Assembly (NCBI RefSeq): GCF_028463845.1
Contig: NZ_CP116805.1
Coordinates: 1,054,001 to 1,118,000 of the forward strand
Reading direction: 5' to 3'
DNA length: 64,000 nt
From: Gimibacter soli
Lineage (GTDB): Bacteria > Pseudomonadota > Alphaproteobacteria > Sphingomonadales > Kordiimonadaceae
A program made the translations under genes and the position numbers. How positions within the stretch are numbered: the stretch's first letter is position 1; each line of letters begins with the position of its first letter. Shown in pieces: positions 42,495-51,079 of this stretch. Below the pieces are notes generated by a model. It was not told where the DNA came from and did no database searches. It saw nothing but the letters and a program-made list of their open reading frames with translations.

Positions 42495-43214
42495 ATGGAA
42501 AACAATAGCCCCGGCAGCCAGTCGCTGCCCCGGGCGACCGGTCATTTCGATATCGGCGCCCTTCTTGATCTCATCATCATCCTGGCGGTGCTTGTCACCG
42601 TAAAATGGGCGCTCAGTCCGCATACCCAGCTTTTTGCAGGGGCTGGCTCCACCACATCGGCCATGATCGTGGGGACGCTGCTGTTGCGGCGGCGCGGGCT
42701 CCGCTGGGCCGATCTCGGCTTCCGGCGCCCGGAAAGCTGGTTGAAGACGCTGGGGCTCGCCGTGCTGGTTTTCGGCATCTATATCGTGGCGCTCAGCGCC
42801 ATGCAGGGGGTGGCCGACCATTTCTTTGAGGATGTAGGCACCAGCGGCCGGTTCGATCACGTGGAAGGCAACCTTGTTGCCTATCTGATCCTCATGGGTG
42901 TCATCTGGACCCATGCTGCCTTTTTCGAGGAACTGATCTACCGGGCCTTTTTCATCAACCGACTGGGGACCGCCCTTGGCGGCAGCCGCGTGGCACTCCT
43001 TGTTGCAGTCGTTCTTTCCGGCTCCTTCTTCGGATACCGGCATCTTGTGTACCAGGGCATGCACGGCGCCCTGATGACTGGCGCGGTCGGGGTCGCCTTC
43101 GGGCTCGTTTACCTCTGGTTCGGACGGCGCAATATGTGGCCGCTGATCATCGCGCACGGCGCGGTCGATACAATCGGTATCACAGCCCGTTTCCTCGGGA
43201 TGATGGACGACTGA
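42495..43214 (+). CDS. CPBP-family intramembrane glutamic endopeptidase
   Basis: A 239-residue membrane protease of the CPBP (Abi/Rce1-like) family. Several membrane spans are visible (LLDLIIILAVLVTVKWAL, LAVLVFGIYIVALSAM, VALLVAVVLSGSFFGY). The active-site motifs are HAAFFEELIYRAFF (Glu-Glu-x3-Arg), FFGYRHLVYQGMHGALM, and LIIAHGAVDTIGI with the late His. These enzymes process membrane substrates or prenylated-like peptides, sometimes in bacteriocin or phage resistance; nothing beside it suggests that here. It stands alone before a terminator shared with prs. Confidence 0.88.
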   Translation: MENNSPGSQSLPRATGHFDIGALLDLIIILAVLVTVKWALSPHTQLFAGAGSTTSAMIVGTLLLRRRGLRWADLGFRRPESWLKTLGLAVLVFGIYIVALSAMQGVADHFFEDVGTSGRFDHVEGNLVAYLILMGVIWTHAAFFEELIYRAFFINRLGTALGGSRVALLVAVVLSGSFFGYRHLVYQGMHGALMTGAVGVAFGLVYLWFGRRNMWPLIIAHGAVDTIGITARFLGMMDD

Positions 43215-43223
43215 GGCAAAAGA

Positions 43224-43253
43224 AAAGCCCCGGCGGATATCCACCGGGGCTTT
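43224..43253. terminator. bidirectional intrinsic terminator
   Basis: AAAGCCCCGG (43224-43233) pairs with CCGGGGCTTT (43244-43253) around an inner GGATATCC; it lies between the CPBP gene and convergent prs. Confidence 0.88.
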
Positions 43254-43277
43254 CGATTTCCAGCGCTCACCTGTCGC

Positions 43278-44216
<939 letters not shown>

Positions 44217-44330
44217 CGGCTGGCCTCCGTGTCATGGGTGTGGCGGTATCGGATTTCGCCCCCGTTTATCAGTGCCGCCCGGCGCTGTAAAGCCGCACGA
44301 CCCCTGCACAACAATATTGCGGGAAAATGA

Positions 44331-44350
44331 CGTGGGGCACGTGTCCCACG
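44331..44350 (-). terminator. near-perfect palindrome, probable terminator of lgt-midA-pgeF
   Basis: CGTGGG (44331-44336) and CCCACG (44345-44350) around GCACGTGT give a 20-nt near-perfect palindrome. On the minus strand TCATTTT follows. It sits 10 nt past the pgeF stop. An E-box-like CACGTG is its centre. Confidence 0.55.
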
Positions 44351-44360
44351 TGTCCCATTT

Positions 44361-45122
44361 TCAGGGACGGGGCAACATGATGGCCGATATCTGCCGTCCG
44401 TAGTCCGACTCAGCCCTGTGGGTTGTGCGGCGGAAGGAATAATGGTCGGCGCTCGGGTAAGTATCGATATCCACAAAGCCGGCACTCACGCCAAGGCGGT
44501 CGAGCCGCGCGAGGATATAGCCCGGCAGGTCGAACTGCAGATGATCCGTATCCTTGCCGGGCAGGAAGAAGGCACCCGTAGCAGTATCTGCTTTGTCGCA
44601 AGCGTCGCGGAAGGGCAGGGTGACCTCGTAGCTTGCGGCATGAATGCAGGGCCCGAGCGCGGCCTTGATACTGCTGCGGCGGGCGCCCAGCGCCTCCATG
44701 GCGTCGAGTGTGGCTTCCATCACACCGCCGACGGCACCCTTCCATCCGGCGTGGGCGGCACCGATGACACCGGCATCCAAGTCCTCGAACAATACGGGGC
44801 CGCAGTCCGCCGTGAGGATGCCAAGGATCAGCCCCGGTACATTCGTCACCATGGCGTCGCCGTCCGGCCGGTCGTCGCCCCAAGGCGTCGTCACCCTGAT
44901 GCAATGGGCGCCGTGCACCTGATAGGTGCTGACCACCGGCGTGTCGGCGCTGCCGGAAAGCGTTGCTGCCACCCTGCGCCGGTTTTCCGCTACCAGCGCC
45001 CGGTCGTCGCCCGAGCCCAGCCCGCAATTCAGGCCCGCAAATACCCCTTCAGACACACCGCCCCGGCGGCTGAAAAAGCCGTGGGGGGAGGAAAGGATCG
45101 AACGGTCTGGCTGGGTGCTCAT
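44361..45122 (-). CDS. pgeF: multicopper-like purine nucleoside phosphorylase / PgeF (YfiH, DUF152) protein
   Basis: About 253 residues of the YfiH/PgeF family, which acts on purine nucleosides and corrects peptidoglycan-precursor errors. Motifs are STYQVHGAHCIRV (His), LTADCGPVLFEDL and GAAHAGWKGAVGG with the conserved Cys and His. I prefer the ATG at 45122 because AGGA lies 7 nt upstream; an ATG at 45128 is also in frame. It lies 37 nt after midA, and the order lgt-midA-pgeF is a common alphaproteobacterial operon. Confidence 0.92.
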   Translation of the reverse strand: MSTQPDRSILSSPHGFFSRRGGVSEGVFAGLNCGLGSGDDRALVAENRRRVAATLSGSADTPVVSTYQVHGAHCIRVTTPWGDDRPDGDAMVTNVPGLILGILTADCGPVLFEDLDAGVIGAAHAGWKGAVGGVMEATLDAMEALGARRSSIKAALGPCIHAASYEVTLPFRDACDKADTATGAFFLPGKDTDHLQFDLPGYILARLDRLGVSAGFVDIDTYPSADHYSFRRTTHRAESDYGRQISAIMLPRP

Positions 45123-45165
45123 GGCCATATCCTGCTTTTCAAATCATGGCAGCGTCAAGGCGGCG

Positions 45166-46227
45166 TCAAAAACCCGGGGGCGGGGTCAGGTCCGGGGACT
45201 GCACGGCAAGGGCCTTGAACAGGGTGCCCATCTCGTCGGGGGCCGTCAGGCGCTTCAGGTCGGCAAGGATGCGGGCGGGATCGCCGCTCGCCGCCAGTGC
45301 CTCGGCGCGGGCCCCGATGCCGAGGGCCATCAGGAAGGCGCCTTGGTCAGTGATGCGGCTGGCGGCGGCGCCCTTTTCCTCCGCCGCGCGGGCGAGGGCG
45401 GCGAAATCGACATGGGCGGTCAGGTCAGCGGCTCCCGGCTCCGCGAAGGGGTCGGTGTAGGCGTGCGCCTTCAGGGCCTGAAAGGTGTCGCCCGCCGCAC
45501 TTGCGGCATAGCCATAATCGAGTGCGAGGAATGCGCCGCCCTGTTCGGCGATCATGGCGGAAAGTGTGCCCATGACGCTCACGCCCATCGGGCAGACCTC
45601 AGCAATGGCGCCGTCCTCGGCGCTTGCCGTGACGGCGGGATGGATCAGGCCCGCCATCGGGCTCGCCGGGCCCGGCACGAAACCGAGCCTGCCCCCGTCT
45701 TCGCCCACCAACCGCTCGCGCCAGATGCTGCCCGTGCGTTCGAACTGGTGGATCGGCAGCGCATCAAAAAACTCGTTGGCGATGATCAGGAGCGGCGCAC
45801 CGCCCGGCAGGGTGAGGATATCGTCATGCCATATAGCGTCCGGCACCTTTTCGGCCTGCAGGGCGCGCAGCTGGCGGCTTGCTTCAACGAAGTGGATGCT
45901 TGCTGCCGCCCGGAAGCCCGGTACACGGGCGGCGGTGCGCAGGATATCGGCCATCAGGGTGCCGCGGCCGGGGCCAAGTTCCACAAGGCTGATGGCGGCA
46001 GGGCGCCCGAGCGCGATCCAGCGATCAGCGAGCCACAGACCGATCATCTCGCCAAACATCTGGCTGACCTCGGGCGCCGTGATGAAGTCGCCGTCGGCGC
46101 CAAACACCCGTTCCTTCTGATAATAGCCATGCACGGGATGCATCAGACACGCCGCCATATAGTCGGCAAGCGTCATGGGGCCGAGCGTGCGAATACGCGA
46201 TACAAGCTCGGCCTTCAGGGCAGTCAT
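45166..46227 (-). CDS. SAM-dependent methyltransferase, MidA/NDUFAF7 family
   Basis: A 353-residue class I methyltransferase. It begins LVSRIRTLGPMTLADYMAACLMHPVHGYY, and the SAM site is SLVELGPGRGTLMADILRTA (about 80-99). The mitochondrial relative NDUFAF7 methylates an arginine of complex I subunit NDUFS2, so a similar protein-arginine role is possible here. Other stretches are DDILTLPGGAPLLIIANEFFDALP and FVPGPASPM. The ATG shares one base with the lgt stop, so the two are coupled; pgeF follows. Confidence 0.93.
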   Translation of the reverse strand: MTALKAELVSRIRTLGPMTLADYMAACLMHPVHGYYQKERVFGADGDFITAPEVSQMFGEMIGLWLADRWIALGRPAAISLVELGPGRGTLMADILRTAARVPGFRAAASIHFVEASRQLRALQAEKVPDAIWHDDILTLPGGAPLLIIANEFFDALPIHQFERTGSIWRERLVGEDGGRLGFVPGPASPMAGLIHPAVTASAEDGAIAEVCPMGVSVMGTLSAMIAEQGGAFLALDYGYAASAAGDTFQALKAHAYTDPFAEPGAADLTAHVDFAALARAAEEKGAAASRITDQGAFLMALGIGARAEALAASGDPARILADLKRLTAPDEMGTLFKALAVQSPDLTPPPGF

Positions 46228-47060
46228 CAGGCCTGTCCACCCTTGCGCTTCTTGTAGGTCACGCCCATCCAGATCAGCCAGCCGGCGAAGACCAGCATGG
46301 GGGCCGACAGCATCTGGCCGCGCGAGATGCCGTCCACAAGGCCGATATGGGCGTCGGGCTCGCGGAAGAATTCAACCGTCATGCGGGCGAAGGAATAGCC
46401 GATGAAGAAGCAGCCGGCGATCACGCCTGGTTTGTCTTTCGGCAGGCGCGTCTTGTGGAACAGGATCTGCAGGATGATGAAGAGCACGAGGCCCTCGAGG
46501 GCGGCTTCATAAAGCTGGCTCGGGTGGCGAGGCAGGCCGGTCGGGTCGTCGGGGAAGATCATCGCCCATGAAACATCGGTCGTGCGGCCCCAGAGCTCGC
46601 CATTGATGAAGTTTGCAAGCCGCCCGGTGAGCAGGCCAAGGGGGGCAACGATCGCCATCAGGTCCGCCATCTTCATCATTTCGATACGGTGCCGTTTCGA
46701 AAAGAAAACAACTGCCAGGCAAACGCCGATCAGCCCGCCGTGGAACGACATGCCGCCATCCCACAGCCGCAGGATGGCCATGGGGTCGGCCATGAATTTC
46801 GGCAGGTTATAGAAAAGCACATAGCCAAGCCGCCCGCCGGCGATCACGCCGATCGTGGCCCAGGTGAGGAAATCATCCACATGGGTGGGTGACATCGGCG
46901 CGCCGGGCCTCGCCATCAGCCGCCTGAGATACCACCAGCCGAACACCAGCCCGGCAATATAGGCGAGCGAATACCAGCGGATGGCCAGCGGGCCGATTTC
47001 AACAAGGATGGGGTCGATTTCCGGGAAGGCGATAAGGCCGATGCCGATAAGGTCCAGCAT
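46227..47060 (-). CDS. lgt: prolipoprotein diacylglyceryl transferase
   Basis: It attaches diacylglycerol to the lipobox Cys of prolipoproteins at the inner membrane; the M16 protein here is one likely substrate. 277 residues. Typical stretches are IRWYSLAYIAGLVFGWWYL, GGRLGYVLFYNLPKFM, MSFHGGLIGVCLAV and the Lgt signature GRLANFINGELWGRTTD. Seven membrane spans are expected. The gene is the first of the lgt-midA-pgeF operon. Confidence 0.97.
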   Translation of the reverse strand: MLDLIGIGLIAFPEIDPILVEIGPLAIRWYSLAYIAGLVFGWWYLRRLMARPGAPMSPTHVDDFLTWATIGVIAGGRLGYVLFYNLPKFMADPMAILRLWDGGMSFHGGLIGVCLAVVFFSKRHRIEMMKMADLMAIVAPLGLLTGRLANFINGELWGRTTDVSWAMIFPDDPTGLPRHPSQLYEAALEGLVLFIILQILFHKTRLPKDKPGVIAGCFFIGYSFARMTVEFFREPDAHIGLVDGISRGQMLSAPMLVFAGWLIWMGVTYKKRKGGQA

Positions 47061-47145
47061 GAAAGCTCCTGCGGGTTGCTTCGGGCGCCATCATGGGCGA
47101 GCGGATTGCCAAGTCAAGCAATTGGAGCGCAAGCCCTGCTGCCTG

Positions 47146-47174
47146 TTGAAAAGCGCGCGCCGATGCGCCATATG
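47146..47174 (+). promoter_or_regulatory. possible promoter of ubiK
   Basis: TTGAAA (47146-47151), 17 nt, CATATG (47169-47174), 30 nt before the ubiK ATG. The -10 is only a moderate match. Confidence 0.3.
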
Positions 47175-47203
47175 AGGCAGGAGCCTTATGAGAGGAGCCG
47201 CCC

Positions 47204-47470
47204 ATGCAAACGACCAGCAAATTTTTCGACGATTTCGCCCGTCTCGCGACCGGGGCGGCTGGTGCCATGCACAGCGTGCGCGGCGAGATGGAAGAAGCCT
47301 TCCGCGCCTGGCTCGACCGGCAGCTGGCCGGCCTTGATCTTGTCACCCGTGAGGAATTCGACGCGGTGCGCGAGATGGCTGAAAAAGCCCGTGCCGAAAA
47401 CGAAGACCTCCGCGCCGAAATCGAACTTCTGAAGAAAAAGCGCACGACGGCGGCCAAAAAGACCGCCTGA
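47204..47470 (+). CDS. ubiK: ubiquinone biosynthesis accessory factor UbiK-like (BMFP) protein
   Basis: An 88-residue protein of the membrane-fusogenic BMFP/YqiC group, which helps assemble the ubiquinone biosynthesis complex. The N-terminal amphipathic helix MQTTSKFFDDFARLATGA is followed by EAFRAWLDRQLAGLDLVTREEF and a C-terminal coiled coil (EKARAENEDLRAEIELLKKK). The tail is Lys/Ala-rich. The order ubiK-ybjN-proC is common in alphaproteobacteria. A terminator-like palindrome follows. Confidence 0.9.
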   Translation: MQTTSKFFDDFARLATGAAGAMHSVRGEMEEAFRAWLDRQLAGLDLVTREEFDAVREMAEKARAENEDLRAEIELLKKKRTTAAKKTA

Positions 47471-47783
47471 TCCGCTGCAGCGCGAAAAAATTTCTCCCGC
47501 AAGTCGTTTCTGAACGCCGTTTCCTAACGGCTTGAACTGCTTTCCGAATCACTTTTCATCCGATTCGCCGAATCGGAGTTTTCCACAGCTTTTCCGGGCT
47601 GGCGGCAAATTCGTCCTTGATCGGGTGACTCCGTGATGGCACGCTATATCTAGTGTTGTTGGTGGACGAGAAAGCCAGATATCGTGCTTCTGAGCCATAA
47701 AAATTGACACGTTGACCGGCACCGATTGGGCCTGCCGGGGCACGTCCAGACCGGCGGGTCGCATCTCTCAAGGGGGAAACGAG
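47471..47783. other. intergenic region ubiK-ybjN with terminator and dyad
   Basis: No convincing protein frame before 47784. CCGATTCG (47560-47567), C, CGAATCGG (47569-47576) is a 17-nt palindrome followed by AGTTTT and is a likely ubiK terminator. A second imperfect hairpin pairs GCACG...TATCT (47639-47651) with AGATA...CGTGC (47677-47687) around 25 nt, and may be a ybjN regulatory site. A TTGACA (47704-47709) could be a -35 element, but no good -10 follows. Confidence 0.5.
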
Positions 47784-48296
47784 ATGACGACACTCAATAC
47801 AGAACACTCCGAAGTCATTCTCCACAATCCTGTCGACATCGTCGAAGAATTGGCAGCTGCTAATGACTGGGCTTACGAGCGCCAGGGCGATGACGAACTG
47901 ACCCTGTTCATTTCGGCACAATATACCGATTTGCAGATGCGCATTTACTGGCGCGACGATTTCAAGACACTGCAGTTTGCCTGCATTTTCGACCTGAAGG
48001 TGCCGCCTGTGCGGCAACGCGACGTATACCAGACAATCGGGCGCATCAACGAACGCCTGTGGATCGGCCATTTCGAATTCTGGGCCGAGGAGGAAGCGCT
48101 TCTTTACCGGCACGCCAGCCTTGCCAATGATCCGCTGATCGGCGCGATCGGCGAGGAGCATATCGCCACCATCATCGAAACGGCCGTCGGCGAGTGCGAC
48201 CGTTTCTATCCGGTGTTCCAGTTTGTGATGTGGGGCGGGCAGACGCCCGACCAGGCGATTGAATCAGCCATGCTGGAGTGTGCCGGCACGGCTTGA
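47784..48296 (+). CDS. YbjN-domain protein
   Basis: A 170-residue YbjN-domain (DUF1790) protein. It begins MTTLNTEHSEVILHNPVDIVEELAAANDWAYERQGDDELTLF, then AQYTDLQMRIYWRDDFKTLQFACIFDLKVP, typical of the family in alphaproteobacteria. The fold resembles type III secretion chaperones; roles in stress and multidrug phenotypes have been suggested in E. coli. GGGGGAAACGAG precedes the ATG at 47784, favoured over an in-frame start at 47712. It sits between ubiK and proC. Confidence 0.9.
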   Translation: MTTLNTEHSEVILHNPVDIVEELAAANDWAYERQGDDELTLFISAQYTDLQMRIYWRDDFKTLQFACIFDLKVPPVRQRDVYQTIGRINERLWIGHFEFWAEEEALLYRHASLANDPLIGAIGEEHIATIIETAVGECDRFYPVFQFVMWGGQTPDQAIESAMLECAGTA

Positions 48297-48306
48297 GTAC
48301 CGAGTA

Positions 48307-48444
48307 ACCACTTCTCCGGGGGAGTATTGGAGAAGGGTTCGCAACCCGCGCGTACAGAGTGGTGCAGAGTTGTACCGAGTGTGATCAAGGGAGTCGGGTT
48401 GCTGTACTGATCGGGCGGGGCTATGCTCCGCCCGATTTTACTTT
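48307..48444 (+). promoter_or_regulatory. structured leader ending in intrinsic terminator, before proC
   Basis: After the ybjN stop come: ACCACT (48307-48312) pairing with AGTGGT (48358-48363); inside it TTCTCC (48312-48317) with GGAGAA (48329-48334), and GGGTT (48335-48339) with AACCC (48343-48347); then GTAC (48352-48355) with GTAC (48372-48375) as an alternative. The element ends in a 12-bp hairpin (48410-48421 with 48425-48436, loop TAT) and a TTTTACTTT tail. It may be a simple ybjN terminator or a proC attenuator. Confidence 0.55.
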
Positions 48445-48471
48445 GTGGAACAAGCACCGGAACAGCCCCTT

Positions 48472-49299
48472 ATGCTCAGCACCTTCACGCCCGCTTCGCC
48501 CCTTCTCCTTGTCGGCTTCGGCAATATGGGCCGCGCGATGGTGGATGGATGGCTGCGTGCCGGACTTGATGCTGCCGCCCTTCATGTGATTGATCCGGTT
48601 TTCGCCGCGGCACCCGCGGGTGAACTGGTGGCGCACACCTATGCGGCGGCAAGCGAAGTGCCGGAAATCACCCCGCGTGCCCTGATGGTCGCGGTGAAGC
48701 CGCAAGCGATGGAACATGTGCTGCCGGGCCTCGCCCGTTTTGTGGGCGATGAGACGCTGGTCCTTTCGATTGCGGCGGGCGTAAAGATCGCGACCTTCGC
48801 CGAAGCCTTCGGGGCTGACTGCGCCATCGTCCGCACCATGCCAAACACCCCTGCCGCGATTGGCGAAGGGGTCAGCGGCCTTTGTGCGTCGACAGGCGTC
48901 ACGGACGAGGACAAAGCCCTCGCCGAAGCCCTGATGGCAGCGGCGGGCCAAACGGTATGGGTTGCCGATGAAGCGCTGATGGACAGCGTGACGGCGGTCT
49001 CGGGCAGTGGCCCGGCCTATGTCTTCCATTTCGTTGAGGCGCTGGCAGCCGCCGCCGAGCGCGAAGGCTTCGACCCCGAAACCGCCATGACGCTCGCCCG
49101 GCAAACCGTGATCGGTGCGGCGGCCCTGATGAAGGCACAGGCCGATGTGCCTGCCGCTACGCTCCGTGAGCGGGTGACGAGCCCCGGGGGCACCACAGCC
49201 GCCGCCCTTGGCGTGCTGATGCCTGAAGCCGGGCTCACCGGCCTTTTGACCCGTGCCGTGGAAGCCGCCCGCAAACGCGGCGAAGAACTCGGCGGCTGA
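48472..49299 (+). CDS. proC: pyrroline-5-carboxylate reductase
   Basis: The last step of proline synthesis, reducing pyrroline-5-carboxylate with NAD(P)H. About 275 residues. The N-terminal Rossmann motif is LLLVGFGNMGRAMVDGWL, then VRTMPNTPAAIGEGVSG and the C-terminal VSGSGPAYVFHFVEAL and ERVTSPGGTTAAAL, which are the P5C reductase signatures. I prefer ATG 48472; a GTG at 48445 is in frame but lies directly on the terminator tail and has no ribosome site. The leader at 48307-48444 lies just before it. Confidence 0.94.
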   Translation: MLSTFTPASPLLLVGFGNMGRAMVDGWLRAGLDAAALHVIDPVFAAAPAGELVAHTYAAASEVPEITPRALMVAVKPQAMEHVLPGLARFVGDETLVLSIAAGVKIATFAEAFGADCAIVRTMPNTPAAIGEGVSGLCASTGVTDEDKALAEALMAAAGQTVWVADEALMDSVTAVSGSGPAYVFHFVEALAAAAEREGFDPETAMTLARQTVIGAAALMKAQADVPAATLRERVTSPGGTTAAALGVLMPEAGLTGLLTRAVEAARKRGEELGG

Positions 49300-49335
49300 C
49301 CCGCCACCTTCCCACCAGCATCTGATACCAACCCC

Positions 49336-49545
49336 AAAAAAATCGGGCCCGGAAATCCGGGCCCGTACAGGGAGAATTGGGAGGTAAATCAGAGTATCTC
49401 GATCTTGGATTTGAATGCTGGTCCCGGGAGGGAAGTGGGGGGGAGGGGAGGGTTCCCGGGACCAGCTTTCATGACGGAGGCATCACTGACGCCGTCAAAC
49501 TTTTAGGTGCGGTGCACTCACTTGCGTATTGCGCCGCAGCACTTG
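49336..49545 (-). ncRNA. candidate small RNA with anti-Shine-Dalgarno-like C-rich elements
   Basis: Read on the minus strand after the LysR gene, three C-rich stretches occur: GCCTCCGTC (about 49472-49480), the 24-nt loop (49430-49453) of a perfect 13-bp hairpin (49454-49466 with 49417-49429) holding ACCCTCCCCTCCCCCCC, and TTACCTCCCAATTCTCCC (about 49369-49386). A 9-bp terminator hairpin (49344-49352 with 49357-49365) and a T-run (49336-49342) end it. The layout resembles alphaproteobacterial CCUCC-loop (cuckoo/CcsR-type) small RNAs. The 5' end is a guess; it may be cut from the LysR 3' UTR. Confidence 0.45.
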
Positions 49546-49684
49546 AGACGGGTTATACGCAGGCGCAGCGAAACCGGAAATAGTTAATTTTGCGATCCAG
49601 ATATGCGTTAAACGCATGGCTCAGGCGCAGAGATATTAAATTTTTGTTTAAGTGTCCAGCGCTGTCATAAAATTGCGCAAAGAC

Positions 49685-50578
49685 CTACAGAATGTTGCTG
49701 GCATCGCGAATCTGGCGGATCATGAAGTCCCGGAAAAGGGCGACTTTCACCGAACTTTTTCGCTCCGGCGGGTAGCAATAATAGCTGTTGAAGCTGGTTC
49801 CCTCGACATCCGGCAGCACGCGGACGAGCTTTTTGCGGTCGTGAACCAGATAATCGGGCAGCACGCCGATGCCCATGCCGGCTTCCACCGCATGCAGCAC
49901 ACCAAGGAGGTTGTTGATCAGCAGCCGCGGCTGGCGGCGATGCGGGCCGGCACCCACGTCCAGAATCCAGTTCAGGCCGCGAATGGTCGGCGCCGTGGTG
50001 TTGCCGATGGTGATCAGGTCGTGCTGGTCCAGGTCCTTGGCGGTCACCGGCGTGCCGCGCTTGTCCAGATATTCGGGGCTTGCATAGATATGCGCATGGA
50101 AGGTGGCGAGCGGCCGGGCAATCAGTTCGGCCTGTTCAGGCTCGTGCAGGCGGATTGCCACGTCCGCCTCACCGGCCGCGAGGTCAAGATCGCGGTCATC
50201 GAGCGTCAGCTCGATGCGAATTTCGGGATATTCGGCCATGAACTGCGTCAGATGCGGGGTCAGCCACACCGAGCCGAAGGTGACCATGGTCGTCACCCGA
50301 AGCACCCCGGTGGGGCGCTGGCGCGATTCCATGATGGCGCGTTCGGTATTGTCGATCTGCTGCACCACGGCACGCGCGGTCTGATAGAGCTGCAGGCCTT
50401 CTTCGGTCAGCACCAGCCCGCGGGCGTGGCGGGTGAACAGGGAGACATTGAGGCTTTCCTCAAGTGCGCGAATCTGGCGGCTGACAGCTGACTGGCTGAG
50501 CTTCAGGCGTGCGCCGGCGCTCGTGAAGCTGCCGCATTCGGCAACCGTGTGGAAAATCCGCAGTCTGTCCCAGTCCAT
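49685..50578 (-). CDS. LysR-family regulator
   Basis: A 297-residue LysR protein. It starts MDWDRLRIFHTVAECGSFTS with the helix-turn-helix LSQSAVSRQIRALEESLNVS, then the effector domain (VLRVTTMVTFGSVWLTPHLTQ, from about 90). GGGAGGAC lies 4 nt before the ATG at 50578. It neighbours trxB, as in many alphaproteobacteria. Its stop is followed by an unusually long tract on the same strand with C-rich hairpins and a terminator. Target genes are not known; a redox role is suggested only by trxB nearby. Confidence 0.88.
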   Translation of the reverse strand: MDWDRLRIFHTVAECGSFTSAGARLKLSQSAVSRQIRALEESLNVSLFTRHARGLVLTEEGLQLYQTARAVVQQIDNTERAIMESRQRPTGVLRVTTMVTFGSVWLTPHLTQFMAEYPEIRIELTLDDRDLDLAAGEADVAIRLHEPEQAELIARPLATFHAHIYASPEYLDKRGTPVTAKDLDQHDLITIGNTTAPTIRGLNWILDVGAGPHRRQPRLLINNLLGVLHAVEAGMGIGVLPDYLVHDRKKLVRVLPDVEGTSFNSYYCYPPERKSSVKVALFRDFMIRQIRDASNIL

Positions 50579-50715
50579 TCTGTCCTCCCGATAGGCCGGA
50601 CGATGCCACCCTGTGCGCGGGTGTGCAAGCGATAGCGCGCTCACGGCTTGGCAGAAGGCCCGGAAATCTTTAGATTCGAAGGAGTTTCGTGTATCCGGGG
50701 CGGGGAGGCAATGCC

Positions 50716-51021
50716 ATGTCGGACCGTGAAATGCTGAAGCAGGCGAGCGGCTTTTTCAAAAGCCATTATCCCGGCCTGATGCCCGAGGCCATTGTCGCCT
50801 TCCTTTTCATTGCCGGATCGGAAAAACAGCTGACCGTGGGGGATGTTGCCCGCGCACTCGGGATGACAGAACCCGATGCTTACAAGCATATCTCCCATCT
50901 CGCCGTCGGGCGCGGGGCCGGGCTTGTCCAGCTCGCCAATCTGGGCGAGGGCCGCAATGGCATTTCGCTCACTGAAACCGGCATGACGGCGCGGGCGGAT
51001 ATTCTGGAAAAGATGGGTTGA
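50716..51021 (+). CDS. small winged-helix (MarR-like) protein
   Basis: A 101-residue protein with the features of a small winged-helix regulator: FFKSHYPGLMPEAIVAFLFIAG (N-terminal helices), LTVGDVARALGMTEPDAYKHISHLA (recognition helix) and GISLTETGMTARADILE (wing and end). It has no extra ligand domain. GGGGAGGCAA precedes the ATG at 50716; an ATG at 50689 is possible. It is divergent from the LysR gene and convergent with trxB. No target can be read. Confidence 0.7.
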   Translation: MSDREMLKQASGFFKSHYPGLMPEAIVAFLFIAGSEKQLTVGDVARALGMTEPDAYKHISHLAVGRGAGLVQLANLGEGRNGISLTETGMTARADILEKMG

Positions 51022-51030
51022 AACGCAAAC

Positions 51031-51060
51031 GGGCGAGCCATCACTGGCCCGCCCGCTTCT
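51031..51060. terminator. probable terminator between winged-helix gene and trxB
   Basis: GGGCGAGCCA (51031-51040), TCAC, TGGCCCGCCC (51045-51054): a 10-bp stem with one mismatch between convergent genes, followed by GCTTCTGTT. Confidence 0.5.
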
Positions 51061-51079
51061 GTTGCCTTGTCGGCGTGTC

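Noticed and set aside
42495-43214. The CPBP protease as part of a phage-defence or bacteriocin system.
   Set aside because: No partner genes of such systems are adjacent; it stands alone between orphan binding proteins and prs.
44331-44360. A tandem repeat of CACGTGTCC read as a possible repeat element.
   Set aside because: The two copies are the arms and overlap of one palindrome that is better explained as a terminator of the lgt-midA-pgeF operon.
49377-49583. A 68-codon open frame on the plus strand across the hairpin region after proC.
   Set aside because: It runs through the 13-bp hairpin and the G-tract, has no family resemblance, and the minus-strand RNA reading explains the sequence better.
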